Source: Bordetella parapertussis (GTDB lineage: Bacteria > Pseudomonadota > Gammaproteobacteria > Burkholderiales > Burkholderiaceae_C). Taken from it: DNA of 64,000 nt. Under the pieces are notes generated by a model. It was not told the origin of the DNA. It worked only from the letters and a program-made list of their open reading frames with translations, and did no database searches. A program made the translations under genes and the position numbers. This document shows, piece after piece, positions 8,612 through 21,084 of the stretch; the stretch's first letter is position 1; every line of letters starts with the position of its first letter. The stretch lies in contig CAMDKD010000004.1 in NCBI GenBank assembly GCA_945901125.1, forward strand, positions 1 to 64,000, in the 5' to 3' direction.

Positions 8612-9619
8612 ATGACACGCAGCCTGTTCATCGCTCCGCAGTGGATAGGTGACGCGGTCATGACCGAGCCTTTGCTGCGCCAGTTACACGCGCGCGGCGA
8701 GCGCATCACGGTGGCCGCGCTGCCTTGGGTGGCACCGGTTTACCAGCACATGCCGTCGGTAGAAACCGTGGTGGAACTGCCGTTCAAGCACGGCAGCCTG
8801 CAATGGGCCGAGCGCCGCGCTTTGGCGCGTCAGTGGCGCGGCCAATTCGAGCGGGCTTATGTCGGCCCCAATTCTTTGAAAAGTGCATTGATTCCCTGGC
8901 TGGCCAATATCCCACAGCGCATCGGTTACCACGGCGAATCCCGCTATGTGTTGCTGACCCAGCGACTGCCGAATCCGCCGAAAGGCGAACGCCCGCCCAT
9001 GGTGGACTTTTACCTGGCCTTGAGCGGCACCTTGACTGACAAGCGGCATAGCATGCAACCGGTGTTGCAACGGCCCACAGACAGCGTGCGGCAAACGCTG
9101 CAAGCCTTTGGCCTCCAAGCCGGTGACTACACCGTGATCGCGCCGGGGGCTGAATACGGCCCGGCCAAGATGTGGCCGGCGCAGCACGTGGCCGATTTGT
9201 GTCAACGCATACAAGGGCGCGTGGTGTTGCTGGCCTCGGCCAAAGAAAGCGCTTTGTGCCAATCGATTGCGGACATGGCGGACAGTGCACAGGTGCTGAA
9301 CCTGGCGGGACAAACCCAACTGGGTCAGGCGTTTGACTTGATTTCAGCGGCGCGCGACGTGGTCAGCAACGATTCGGGTTTGATGCACGTGGCCGCCGGC
9401 TTGGGTGTGCCGCAAGTCGCGCTGTTTGGCTCAAGCAGCCCGCGCCACACACCGCCCTTGAGCGACAAAGCGCAGGTGATTTGGCTGGCCGACGACCCGC
9501 AATACACCCCGGCGCTGGACTGCGCACCTTGTTATGCGCGCACCTGCCAATTTGGCCATACGCGTTGCTTGAACGACATAAGGCCCGAGCGCGTGGCGCA
9601 GTTGTTGCAGTCGCTTTAA
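8612..9619 (+). CDS. waaF: ADP-heptose:LPS heptosyltransferase II
   Basis: A 335-residue GT9 glycosyltransferase that adds the second heptose to the lipopolysaccharide inner core on the cytoplasmic face of the inner membrane. Visible features are the N-terminal APQWIGDAVMTEPLL, the GAEYGPAKMWP stretch and the donor-binding region VVSNDSGLMHVAAGLG with LFGSSSPRHTPP. Length is normal. It closes the ilvE/zinc-finger/waaF run and faces hldD across a terminator. The other heptose genes follow on the opposite strand, so the LPS genes are in at least two transcripts. Confidence 0.92.
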   Translation: MTRSLFIAPQWIGDAVMTEPLLRQLHARGERITVAALPWVAPVYQHMPSVETVVELPFKHGSLQWAERRALARQWRGQFERAYVGPNSLKSALIPWLANIPQRIGYHGESRYVLLTQRLPNPPKGERPPMVDFYLALSGTLTDKRHSMQPVLQRPTDSVRQTLQAFGLQAGDYTVIAPGAEYGPAKMWPAQHVADLCQRIQGRVVLLASAKESALCQSIADMADSAQVLNLAGQTQLGQAFDLISAARDVVSNDSGLMHVAAGLGVPQVALFGSSSPRHTPPLSDKAQVIWLADDPQYTPALDCAPCYARTCQFGHTRCLNDIRPERVAQLLQSL

Positions 9620-9628
9620 GACTAAAAA

Positions 9629-9664
9629 CGCGACTTTTTTACATCACTTTGAATAAAAGTCGCG
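9629..9664 (-). terminator. Hairpin between convergent waaF and hldD
   Basis: Ten-base arms (CGCGACTTTT at 9629-9638, AAAAGTCGCG at 9655-9664) form a stem. On the minus strand it is followed by TTTTT, so it best serves hldD. A third GAAAGTCGC at 9686-9694 could pair with the 9631-9638 segment instead. Confidence 0.65.
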
Positions 9665-9750
9665 ACTAATCAACAAAGCACTTTAAGAAAGTCGCAAAAA
9701 GGCACAACCGCCTGCCGACTTGATTCGGTGTCGCGACAACACAGGCTGAT

Positions 9751-10713
9751 TCAGCTGCGGTTCAGCCAGTTCAAATAAGCGTCCACGCCTTGGCTGACAT
9801 TCAAAAACGCGTCGGTGTAACCGGCCCGGCGCAAGGCCGATATGTCCGCTTGGGTGTAGCTTTGGTAAGCGCCTTGTAAATGCGCTGGAAACGGGATGTA
9901 GTCAATGCGCGCATCCACTTGCCGGTGTTGCTTGTGCCAGCCGAGTACCGCGCGCGCCATGTCGTTGAACGATTGGGCGAGCCCAGTGCCGAGGTTGAAA
10001 ATGCCGCTGTGCTGCGCATGCTCCATGAACCACAGGTTGACTTTGGCGCAGTCGCCCACGTACACAAAGTCGCGCTGCTGCTCGCCGTCGGCATAACCGT
10101 CGGTACCTTCAAACAAACGGCACACGCCATCGGCCAGTACCTGGCGGTTAAAGTGAAACGGCGTGGAAGACATGCTGCCCTTGTGCGCTTCACGCGGGCC
10201 GTAGACATTGAAATAGCGCAACCCCACGACTTGGTGACGCAGTCGCCCTTGCAGGCTGCGCACATACTGGTCGAACTGAAATTTAGAGAAAGCATACATA
10301 TTGATAGGCAACTCGGCGGCGCGCTGTTCAGCAAAGCCGTTTTTGCCCAGCCCGTAAACCGAGGCCGAGGAGGCGTAAATATATTGCGCGTTGATGGCCT
10401 GGCACCAGTGCAACAGGGTTTTGCTGTATTCAAAGTTGTTGCGCATCATGAACTGGCCGTCCCACTCGGTGGTGGCAGAACAAGCGCCCAGATGGAACAC
10501 GGTTTTCACCGGCCCCAGGTCTTGACCGGCTTGAATCCGGGCCATGAAATCGTCCCGGTCCAAGTAGTCACGGATATGCAAGTCGGCCAGGTTGTGCATT
10601 TTCTGGCCGTTTTTCAAATGGTCAACTACCAGAATGTCGGTGTGTCCGCGCTGGTTGAGTTGTTCAATCAGGTTGCTGCCGATGAGGCCGGCGCCGCCGG
10701 TGACGATGATCAT
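9751..10713 (-). CDS. hldD: ADP-L-glycero-D-manno-heptose-6-epimerase
   Basis: This 320-residue short-chain dehydrogenase-type epimerase converts ADP-D-glycero-D-manno-heptose to the L-glycero form used for the LPS inner core. It has the Rossmann GxxGxxG motif (TGGAGLIGSN) at the N-terminus and the catalytic Y140-x3-K144 pair (YAFSK) after SSASVYG. Its length is slightly below the usual 310-335 range's top and nothing is missing. It is downstream of a GT9 gene, hldE and gmhA on the same strand. Confidence 0.95.
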   Translation of the reverse strand: MIIVTGGAGLIGSNLIEQLNQRGHTDILVVDHLKNGQKMHNLADLHIRDYLDRDDFMARIQAGQDLGPVKTVFHLGACSATTEWDGQFMMRNNFEYSKTLLHWCQAINAQYIYASSASVYGLGKNGFAEQRAAELPINMYAFSKFQFDQYVRSLQGRLRHQVVGLRYFNVYGPREAHKGSMSSTPFHFNRQVLADGVCRLFEGTDGYADGEQQRDFVYVGDCAKVNLWFMEHAQHSGIFNLGTGLAQSFNDMARAVLGWHKQHRQVDARIDYIPFPAHLQGAYQSYTQADISALRRAGYTDAFLNVSQGVDAYLNWLNRS

Positions 10714-10817
10714 GTTTGATGAAGTCTGGTTTGTTTCAAGTTAAGGCATCGCATTACCAGCAGCGAAGCAGCCCGGCAAAACGCCTGCCGCCTATTGTCG
10801 GCGCAAATGCGGATGTT

Positions 10818-11831
10818 TCAGCGCTGGCTGCCGGCATGAAGGCTTGCGGCCATTTGCAGTTGCAATGCCTGCCAGACTGCATCTGGCGTGATGGCGCGCA
10901 TGCAAACACAGTCACGGTTGCTGCACACGGTCTCACACGGCCCGGGCAATTCCAAATTGGTGCTGGCCGGGCCTATGGCGCCCCAACGCTGTTGGCTGAT
11001 CAGCGGTTTGGGTGCATACACCCCGACAGCCGCTTTGCCCATGAGGGCAGCGATATGCAGCGGGCCGGTGCTGCAGGCGACCAGACCGGCCGCAGCGGCT
11101 ATGCGGTGCATGTAGTTGTCCAGCGAGTCCAGCCCCATCACTGAGGTGCAAGTCGCAGGGAACAAATGTTGTTCACCGGCAAAACGCTGCGCATCGGCAG
11201 GTGTGCCGCCGACCACAGGGTGCCAGCCGTCCTTGACCATCAAATGCGCGAGCTCGGCGAAATGTTCTATCGGCCATTCGCGGCCATTGCCGCGCGAATA
11301 AGGGTGCAGGACGATGTTCTTTTCTGATGAACTTGCATAAGCCGGCAGCACAGACAGCCCGGACCAGTGACCTGCTTGCTCACGCAATTGCGAATCATCG
11401 GGGCAGGCTATGTTCAAAACACGCGATAGCAGCAGGAGATTCAAATAGGCTTCATGGTGTTGACTGCGCGCCCGGCTGAGCCAGACCCGGTTGTTGCAGT
11501 TAAACCAGTGGTAAACGCGGCCCCAGACGCCGCTGCGTTTGGGGATACCGGCTTGTTTCGCAGCAGCAGCAATGCGCCGGTTCGGAAACACATGCACGAT
11601 ATGGTCGGCTTGCATGCCGCGCAACCAGTCGCGAAGCTCATCTTGGCTCATCTGTTCCGGCAAAACCGCCACGTTATCCACCCAATGGCAAGCCCGGGCC
11701 ACCGGCGCGGCATAGGCTTTGACCAGCAGTGTGATGCGCCAGTCTGGGTGTATGGATTTCACCCAGCCTATGGTCGGTAAGGTCAGGCAGACATCGCCGA
11801 TGGCGTCAGTGCGGCTGATGATCAGGTGCAT
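10818..11831 (-). CDS. GT9 (heptosyltransferase-like) glycosyltransferase
   Basis: This 337-residue protein belongs to glycosyltransferase family 9. It starts MHLIISRTDAIGDVCLTLPT, the usual N-terminal loop, and carries a donor-site stretch (AAAAGLVACSTGPLHIAALM) in the second Rossmann domain. It probably transfers a heptose or other sugar from a nucleotide donor to the LPS core. It is less like WaaC or WaaF than the gene at 8612, so I leave the acceptor open. A cysteine-rich tail (CETVCSNRDCVCM) is unusual. It lies 33 bases downstream of hldE. Confidence 0.8.
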   Translation of the reverse strand: MHLIISRTDAIGDVCLTLPTIGWVKSIHPDWRITLLVKAYAAPVARACHWVDNVAVLPEQMSQDELRDWLRGMQADHIVHVFPNRRIAAAAKQAGIPKRSGVWGRVYHWFNCNNRVWLSRARSQHHEAYLNLLLLSRVLNIACPDDSQLREQAGHWSGLSVLPAYASSSEKNIVLHPYSRGNGREWPIEHFAELAHLMVKDGWHPVVGGTPADAQRFAGEQHLFPATCTSVMGLDSLDNYMHRIAAAAGLVACSTGPLHIAALMGKAAVGVYAPKPLISQQRWGAIGPASTNLELPGPCETVCSNRDCVCMRAITPDAVWQALQLQMAASLHAGSQR

Positions 11832-11864
11832 GGAGCTGCGAGATTGAAAGCCATGCGGTCGTTT

Positions 11865-13301
11865 TCAGGCTTGCTGAATTTTTTGTATAAGACTGGTGGT
11901 GGAATGCCCGGCCAGAAAATCCAGGATCACCACTTCGCCTCCGGCAGCGGTGACGCAAGCCCCGCCAGCTACTTGCTCAGAGGTGTAGTCGCCGCCTTTG
12001 ACCAGCACATGCGGCAGCAAATGGCAATACAGCCGCTCGGGCGTGTCCTCGGCAAACGCCACCACGCCGTTGACACAGGCCAGCGCCGACAGCATGCGCA
12101 AGCGCGTGACCAAAGGGTTGACGGGGCGGCCTTCGCCTTTGAGACGGCGCACCGAATCGTCGTCATTCACCGCGACAAACAACATATCGCCTAAAGCGCG
12201 GGCTTTTTCCAGGTAATCAATGTGCCCGGGGTGGAGGATGTCAAAACACCCGTTGGTCATGATGACGCGTTTGCCAGCCGCGCGGGCTTGTTGAATGCGC
12301 TCGAACATCGCGTCTTCATTGAATACCGTGTGTTCGTCTCCGTCGGGCTGCAGCGCCTGTCGCAATTCGTCGAAACTGACGGTAGCGGTACCGAGTTTGG
12401 CGACCACCAGACCGGCGGCGGCATTTGAGAGGTTCATGGCCTGCGCTAGGCTCAGACCGGCGGCCAGCGCCGCCCCCAAAGTGGCGACCACGGTGTCGCC
12501 CGCACCTGTCACGTCAAACACTTCCTGCGCCCGCGTGGAAATATGCACCGCCGCGTGGTCGCGCACCATCAAGCTCATGCCTTTTTCGCTGCGCGTGACC
12601 AGCACTGCTTGCAAATCCAGCGAGGCGCGCAATTGCTGACCCTTTGCTTCAACATCGGCATCGCAGGCGCAATGGCCAACCACCGCTTCGAATTCGCCCA
12701 TGTTGGGCGTGATGACGGTCGCGCCCCGGTAGCGCTCGAAATCTGTGCCCTTGGTGTCAATGATCACAGGCTTACCGGCTGCGCGCGCCAGCGCCACCAT
12801 GTCGGCGGCGCGGCGCAAAGCGCCTTTGGCGTAGTCCGACAAGATGACGGCGTCGACCAGTGGCAGTTGCGCTTTGAATGTTTGCAGAAATTCGTCGGCG
12901 TCCCACTGCGGAAAATGGTCTTCGAAATCCAGCCGTATGAGTTGTTGCTGGCGCGAAATAATGCGCAGCTTGGTGATGGTTTTGCTACCCACCACTTTTT
13001 GCAAATGCGCGTGTATGTGTCGCTCGGACAGCAGTTGCTGCATTTGTGTGGCGGAGGCGTCATCGCCGACCAAGCCCATGAGCCGGGTTTGCACGCCAAG
13101 CGCCGCCGTGTTGGCCGCCACATTGCCGGCCCCGCCGAGTCGCACTTCTTCTTTGTTGACATGTACCACCGGCACTGGTGCTTCCGGTGAAATGCGACCG
13201 GTTGAGCCGTGCCAATAGCTATCGAGCATGAGGTCGCCGACGATCAACAGGCGCGCATGCGATAAATCGGGCAGTTGCGCAGAGGAAAGTTGTATAGACA
13301 T
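11865..13301 (-). CDS. hldE: Bifunctional heptose-7-phosphate kinase / heptose-1-phosphate adenylyltransferase
   Basis: At 478 residues this is the fused enzyme. The N-terminal ribokinase-like domain has GGAGNVAAN near the start and the catalytic DVTGAGDTVVATLG motif. The C-terminal nucleotidyltransferase domain has TNGCFDILHPGHIDYL. It makes heptose 1,7-bisphosphate and, after dephosphorylation, ADP-heptose for the LPS core; the bisphosphate is also known to be sensed by host innate immunity. The gene follows gmhA with a 9-base gap, placing consecutive pathway steps together. Confidence 0.96.
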   Translation of the reverse strand: MSIQLSSAQLPDLSHARLLIVGDLMLDSYWHGSTGRISPEAPVPVVHVNKEEVRLGGAGNVAANTAALGVQTRLMGLVGDDASATQMQQLLSERHIHAHLQKVVGSKTITKLRIISRQQQLIRLDFEDHFPQWDADEFLQTFKAQLPLVDAVILSDYAKGALRRAADMVALARAAGKPVIIDTKGTDFERYRGATVITPNMGEFEAVVGHCACDADVEAKGQQLRASLDLQAVLVTRSEKGMSLMVRDHAAVHISTRAQEVFDVTGAGDTVVATLGAALAAGLSLAQAMNLSNAAAGLVVAKLGTATVSFDELRQALQPDGDEHTVFNEDAMFERIQQARAAGKRVIMTNGCFDILHPGHIDYLEKARALGDMLFVAVNDDDSVRRLKGEGRPVNPLVTRLRMLSALACVNGVVAFAEDTPERLYCHLLPHVLVKGGDYTSEQVAGGACVTAAGGEVVILDFLAGHSTTSLIQKIQQA

Positions 13302-13310
13302 GCTCAGTGC

Positions 13311-13892
13311 TCAGTCCGCGGACACCAGTCCGAGTTGTTGTTCAACCGCACCGCACAGGCTGTGGCCGATCAAAATATGCGCTTCTTGAATCCGCGCCGT
13401 CACCTGGCTGGGCACCACGATGGAGATATCGCACACGGCTTTGAGCTTGCCGCCGTCGCGCCCGAGCAAGCCTATGCAAGTGATGCCCAGTGCTTTGGCG
13501 GCGGCCACGGCAGCCAGCACATTGCCGGAGTTGCCCGAGGTGGAGATGGCGATCAAGCAGTCGCCGGGCTTGCCTATGGCTTGCACTTGCCTGGCAAAAA
13601 TTGCGTCGAAAGAATAGTCGTTGGCGATGCAAGTCAGCGCCGACGTGTCGGTCGATAAAGCGATGGCAGCGATCGGCGGCCTGTCCTTGATAAAGCGGCC
13701 GGTGAATTCGGCGGCCAGGTGCTGGCTGTCTGCGGCGGAGCCGCCGTTGCCGCAAAGCATCAGTTTGCCGCCGGCGCGCAGGCTGTTGACACAGGCGTTG
13801 ATGGCCTGGTCTACGTCTGCGTCAAGCGCCGCCAAGTGCTGGCACATGGCCAGGTGTTCGTTCAAATTGCGTGAAAAAAGGCTGTCAGTCAT
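13311..13892 (-). CDS. gmhA: Phosphoheptose isomerase
   Basis: This 193-residue SIS-domain enzyme converts sedoheptulose 7-phosphate to D-glycero-D-manno-heptose 7-phosphate, the first step toward ADP-heptose. The sugar-phosphate loop CGNGGSAADSQH and the STSGNSGNV motif are present. AEFTGRF is also conserved in GmhA. A DiaA-like role is possible for this fold, but position directly before hldE favours GmhA. The GT90 gene upstream ends 15 bases away. Confidence 0.9.
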   Translation of the reverse strand: MTDSLFSRNLNEHLAMCQHLAALDADVDQAINACVNSLRAGGKLMLCGNGGSAADSQHLAAEFTGRFIKDRPPIAAIALSTDTSALTCIANDYSFDAIFARQVQAIGKPGDCLIAISTSGNSGNVLAAVAAAKALGITCIGLLGRDGGKLKAVCDISIVVPSQVTARIQEAHILIGHSLCGAVEQQLGLVSAD

Positions 13893-13907
13893 GGGCGAAG
13901 TTGTGAT

Positions 13908-14912
13908 TCATGGCGATGGCGACGGCTTCGTCGCTGCGAAATACGCTTGACACACGTGCTGGCTCAGCAAGACTTCAGCCCGCGTGTTTTTGAATTGGCG
14001 AGTATAGGCATTGGCCTGGCGGATGATGGCCAGCGCTTCTTCAGGATGCGCTTCGTAATGGTCAAACAGTTGCTGCAAATTGCTGAAATCGTCAGCCAGC
14101 TCGGCATAGTGAACACCTGCCTGTAAACGGCCTTCCAGAAACCAGGTTTCAAAACGCGGCCGGGGCATGAAGCACAGCGAATTCGAATTCAGTATCCATT
14201 TGAGGTTGGTCGCTACATCATTGCCTTCAATCGACAATATGTATTTGTACTCTAACTGCTCAAAAATACTCAGCCTGGGTTTGTAGTGCGGATCCTCGTG
14301 CGCCAGTGCCGGATTGCCGGTGTCGCAAAAAGGCATTTGGGCGGTTTCTTTCAAAAGCAGTTGACGGTTAGGCTGGTAGCTGGCTCCGCGCCAGACCATA
14401 GCGGCGCGCTTCATGCGAAAGTCATACGGGTCGCGCGGAAAACGCAAATGCCGTCGCATGTCCATGGGCAGCAGCACCGAGTTTTGGTTGCTGTCGCTGA
14501 TAGGCCTGCTTTTCACCAGACTGGGTACATCCGGCACCCAGTTCACATCGCCGAACAGGCGGAAAAAACGCCGGTTCAGAAAATGCGGGTACAGACCGCG
14601 CAACATGTCGCCGACGTAATAACTGTGTCGCATGATGCTGACCTCGTGCGCCAGTACGGTGCCCGGTGGCAGTGCGAGCGGGCCTTGCAGCTTGCAGTAA
14701 AGCGCCAATCGCTGTTCCTGGTCTTGGTTTAACGCAGGAAGCACTGGTGTGCGTGAGTCAGAACCGCCGGCATAACGCACCAACAGCCAAACCCACAGGT
14801 TGCTCAACTGCCATTTCAGCGGCCAGCGCGCATACCAATTCAAGACGGTAGATACGCACATGCGCCAGCCTACCAGCAACCTGTCCCCCATGCTCAAACC
14901 CAATGTATTCAT
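13908..14912 (-). CDS. Glycosyltransferase family 90-like protein
   Basis: This 334-residue protein resembles the CAP10/GT90 family (LPS-modifying and protein O-glucosyl/xylosyltransferases). Visible marks are MVWRGASYQPNR, KYILSIEGNDVATNLKWIL and the C-terminal acidic/aromatic stretch. The family uses a UDP-sugar and has both eukaryotic and bacterial members. Here it sits among LPS core genes, so transfer of a sugar to the LPS outer core is likely, substrate unknown. Its ATG overlaps the stop of the DMT transporter gene upstream (ATGA), so the two are probably translated together. Confidence 0.75.
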   Translation of the reverse strand: MNTLGLSMGDRLLVGWRMCVSTVLNWYARWPLKWQLSNLWVWLLVRYAGGSDSRTPVLPALNQDQEQRLALYCKLQGPLALPPGTVLAHEVSIMRHSYYVGDMLRGLYPHFLNRRFFRLFGDVNWVPDVPSLVKSRPISDSNQNSVLLPMDMRRHLRFPRDPYDFRMKRAAMVWRGASYQPNRQLLLKETAQMPFCDTGNPALAHEDPHYKPRLSIFEQLEYKYILSIEGNDVATNLKWILNSNSLCFMPRPRFETWFLEGRLQAGVHYAELADDFSNLQQLFDHYEAHPEEALAIIRQANAYTRQFKNTRAEVLLSQHVCQAYFAATKPSPSP

Positions 14913-15814
14913 GACCGCTTTCTCAATCCCAGGTAAATAACCACCGACACCACCAGCAAAGCCCCGGCGATTTGAACCGCAGCGATCTGCTGGTCCAGCA
15001 CCGCCCAGCCCAAGGCCAGCGCAAACACCGGCTCCACATTCATGATGGCGCTGTTACCGGCCACACCGAGTTTAGGCAGCACCGTGAACATCAGCGTGAA
15101 ACCGCTGCCGTACAAACAACTCAAGCCCAGCAGTCCCAGCCAGCCGATACCGGTTTGCGGCCACTGAGGACCGCCATGCCAGCCTATCACTGCTGCGGCC
15201 ACCGAGGCGGCCAGCAACAGGCTGAAAAAAGTACGCACCCGCCCGTCCAGCCCCGAGGTTTCGTGCTGCGTCCACACCAGCACCAGGCCGAAACTGGCAG
15301 CCGCCCCCAAAGCAAAGGCTACGCCTGCGCCCATCACCGCCCATTGCTGGCGCATGCCCAGGCCCGAAGCCGCACCCGCCACATCCAACGCCAAAGCCAA
15401 GCCTGTCAGTATGACCGGCATGGCCAGCAACACTTGGCGTTCCGGCGGCAGCTGGTAAAGCAAGCGGTTCCACAAGGCCGTCCACAAAGGGTAGGTATTG
15501 AAAGCCAGCAGGGCCAGCGCCACCGGCAGGCGCGACACCGCGCCGTACAGCAGCTGGCTTTGTAAGCCCACCATCAAACCGATCAGCAACAAGCCGCGCC
15601 GGTGCCCGGGCGTGAGCTGCCAGGATGTACCCATGCGCAACACCAGCAGACCGACTACCAGTGCGGTGGCGGCGCTGCGCACCGCCACGGCTGTGGCCAC
15701 ATCCAGCCCGTTGTTGAAAGCCAGCCTGGCGCAGACATGGTTGCCGGCCATCAGCAAGGCGACTAACAACAAACTGGCAAAGCCTTGCAGGCTGAGGGCG
15801 CGGGAAGATGTCAT
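14909..15814 (-). CDS. EamA/DMT-family transporter
   Basis: This 301-residue inner-membrane protein has about ten hydrophobic segments in two EamA repeats. The start is placed at the ATG at 15814 (MTSSRALSLQGFASLLL), directly before the first helix; an upstream in-frame ATG at 15877 would add a non-membrane stretch. It lies inside a glycosyltransferase cluster and overlaps the GT90 gene by 4 bases. It may flip or export a sugar or lipid precursor, but many DMT proteins export small metabolites, so the substrate is open. Confidence 0.75.
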   Translation of the reverse strand: MTSSRALSLQGFASLLLVALLMAGNHVCARLAFNNGLDVATAVAVRSAATALVVGLLVLRMGTSWQLTPGHRRGLLLIGLMVGLQSQLLYGAVSRLPVALALLAFNTYPLWTALWNRLLYQLPPERQVLLAMPVILTGLALALDVAGAASGLGMRQQWAVMGAGVAFALGAAASFGLVLVWTQHETSGLDGRVRTFFSLLLAASVAAAVIGWHGGPQWPQTGIGWLGLLGLSCLYGSGFTLMFTVLPKLGVAGNSAIMNVEPVFALALGWAVLDQQIAAVQIAGALLVVSVVIYLGLRKRS

Positions 15815-15883
15815 GGGTGTATGGGGTTGAATAGGGGAGCCGGACAGGCTGGCGGGCAGCAAGTGAGCCCGGCGCAAATAGCA

Positions 15884-16699
15884 TCAGGAGGGAGGCGCCC
15901 AGGCCAATCTTTGAGCCTCACTCCATTTGTCTTCTAGGCGGATCAGATGGGCACGGTCGACAAACGGCGGGTAACTGACGCCTTCGGTCAGTCGTATGTA
16001 ATGGTGCACAAACACGTCCAAGGCGATATGCACCGGTTGTATATCGCCGTGCTCGGCATGGCGTTGCTGAACGCGCATGTACAAATCGAAATCGGCCGCT
16101 TGTATGCGCTCGTCCCAGGCCCCGACCAAAGACAGCGCGCGCCGTGTCATCATGACGGTGTTGCCGACAAAACCGGGTTTGCATTGCAGGGCAAAGTCGC
16201 GGGAACGTTGATGAATGAAATGCGGCCAGCGCGGGTACATCAAGCGGTGCATCAAGGCCAGCGCAGTCTCACTGCGCCCGCCGATAAGCAGCACCAGGTT
16301 TTTGATCCAGCGCCAGCGCCGCCGCAACCGTTTGGTGGCGGCAGCGGTCTCGATATGTTCGATACCGCAAGAGGTCATCACATCCATGCCATGGAGTCGC
16401 ATAGAGGCCTGTAAACGTGTGTTCCAGGCTGGCGGGACAATGACATCGTTGTTCAAAAAAGCCAGGCAGTCGCCTTGCGCGACCTCAATGCCGCGGTTCT
16501 GGCAATACGGGTAAGAGTAATTGCCCTTGTTACTTATCACCTTCGCACCGACGCCGGTAAAAAACCCGGCACTGCCGTCGCTGCTGCCGTTGTCTATAAC
16601 GATCAGCTCCCAATCGCCATCTGTGTTCGCAGACAAATGCCGCCAGAACAAGCGGTTCATGGCCAACTGGTTATGCACAGCAACAATGATGCTCAGCAA
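15884..16699 (-). CDS. Family 2 glycosyltransferase
   Basis: This 271-residue protein has the GT-A fold start MLSIIVAVHNQ, the nucleotide-binding DNGSSDGS and an acidic metal site in LAFLNNDVIVPP. It should transfer a sugar from a nucleotide donor on the cytoplasmic face, here probably during LPS outer core or O-chain synthesis. Its ATG overlaps the 3' end of the O-antigen ligase-like gene by 7 bases, which points to coupled translation. Confidence 0.85.
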   Translation of the reverse strand: MLSIIVAVHNQLAMNRLFWRHLSANTDGDWELIVIDNGSSDGSAGFFTGVGAKVISNKGNYSYPYCQNRGIEVAQGDCLAFLNNDVIVPPAWNTRLQASMRLHGMDVMTSCGIEHIETAAATKRLRRRWRWIKNLVLLIGGRSETALALMHRLMYPRWPHFIHQRSRDFALQCKPGFVGNTVMMTRRALSLVGAWDERIQAADFDLYMRVQQRHAEHGDIQPVHIALDVFVHHYIRLTEGVSYPPFVDRAHLIRLEDKWSEAQRLAWAPPS

Positions 16700-17982
16700 G
16701 ATGCGTGGTCCTTCATCTTGTCAGGCGCAGACCAGATACGCGCGGGCGCCAGAAAGATCAGTAGCACCAGCATCATGAAATGGCCTTCAACCATGTCTAT
16801 GCTCATGGAGTTAAAAAGAATACTGGTGAGGAACAAGCAGACAAATAGCCACAGACCGTGGCGCTGCCAAGTTTCGCTACGGCGTGCCGCTAGGCGACAA
16901 GCCTGCACAAAGATGCCCAGGTAGAGCAACAAGCCTATCAAGCCTTTGGTCGTCCACATGTACAGGTATTCGTTGTGCGGATTCGGAGCAAATACTTGGG
17001 GGTTGGTCGCGCCCATGTCGCGGTTGACCGTCCAGAACAGTTGCTTGAAATTCAGCGAACCCGTGCCCGTCCAGAAATGATCTAGCACGATAGACCAGGA
17101 GGAGACATAGTACTGAAGTCGCAAGCCCACAGAAGTTTCAAGCTGGCTTCTTTGTTGCGGGCTCATCAGTAAAAATTGCTGGTACTCAGAGAAGATCAAT
17201 GCAACCCGCACCTGTACCTTAGGCGATAAGCTGGCCAACAGTAGCAATAGGGATAAAAGACTGATCCCGCCAAGCAGCAAAATCAGCCTATGCCTACCTG
17301 ACTGGCGTTGCCACAGCAAGAAAAACAGACATAGGCTGCCCACAGCCAGCAGCACATAGCCCGTACGGCGGGTTGAAACCCAAAACAGTGATGCCAGCAG
17401 CACAAATGCCAGGGCGCTCAAAAGCCAGGGCCGATAGCGACCCTCAATCGCGCCATGGGCCAGCAGCAAAACCATGCCGACCAGAATTTGCCCATGCAAG
17501 TTCGGCATGAAAGAGGGCATAAAGACTTGGTGGTTCAGCACCAGTGTGGATGCCAAGTTGGCAGCTGCCAGCAGGCATACCGTCGAACCAAGCGACAGCA
17601 GTGCATGACGTGCCACCCGTGGCGAGGCAAACAGCGGCCAAAGCAGCAGCACAAAAAAGAATTTACGTACATGGCGCAAGGCTTGCAGCGAGTCGCTCAG
17701 GCTGTTGCCGCCCAGCAGATTCGCGCTCAGATCCCACAGGCAAAACAAGCCTATTAATATAAACAAGGGCTTGGCCAGCGCCCATTCGCCCTCAGGCCAA
17801 TCAAAGCGCGACCATGCCCAAACTGACAACAAAGCCAGCAACAACATACAAATATTGGTCAGCGCCGTGCTGGAAAGCAAGGCAATGCACAGCAGCACCA
17901 CCAGCGGCGAAGTCAGGCGTGGCAGCCAGTGGTCGGTAAGCGCAGAACTCATGCTGACATTATCAAGCCTAAAGACTGACAT
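16693..17982 (-). CDS. O-antigen ligase-like membrane protein (Wzy_C/WaaL family)
   Basis: This 429-residue protein has ten or more hydrophobic segments and a long periplasmic loop (about residues 265-330) holding NPHNEYLYMWTTKGLIG, the H-N-x-Y/F-L pattern of WaaL and Wzy proteins. WaaL joins O-antigen to lipid A-core in the periplasm; Wzy polymerises O-units. The neighbouring LPS core genes favour ligase, but sequence alone does not decide. It may start at the ATG at 17982 or at a later ATG (SSALTDHWLPR). It is divergent from uvrA. Confidence 0.75.
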   Translation of the reverse strand: MSVFRLDNVSMSSALTDHWLPRLTSPLVVLLCIALLSSTALTNICMLLLALLSVWAWSRFDWPEGEWALAKPLFILIGLFCLWDLSANLLGGNSLSDSLQALRHVRKFFFVLLLWPLFASPRVARHALLSLGSTVCLLAAANLASTLVLNHQVFMPSFMPNLHGQILVGMVLLLAHGAIEGRYRPWLLSALAFVLLASLFWVSTRRTGYVLLAVGSLCLFFLLWQRQSGRHRLILLLGGISLLSLLLLLASLSPKVQVRVALIFSEYQQFLLMSPQQRSQLETSVGLRLQYYVSSWSIVLDHFWTGTGSLNFKQLFWTVNRDMGATNPQVFAPNPHNEYLYMWTTKGLIGLLLYLGIFVQACRLAARRSETWQRHGLWLFVCLFLTSILFNSMSIDMVEGHFMMLVLLIFLAPARIWSAPDKMKDHASC

Positions 17983-18098
17983 GCCATCGCCCGCGGCTTG
18001 CGTTTCCTATGCCATAGGTCAAAGCGCATGATCAGCCCCTGCGTCAATGACATGGGGATTCACTATGATGTCAGGTTGTCCGGAATAAAACCACACAC

Positions 18099-21083
<2,985 letters not shown>

Positions 21084-21084
21084 T

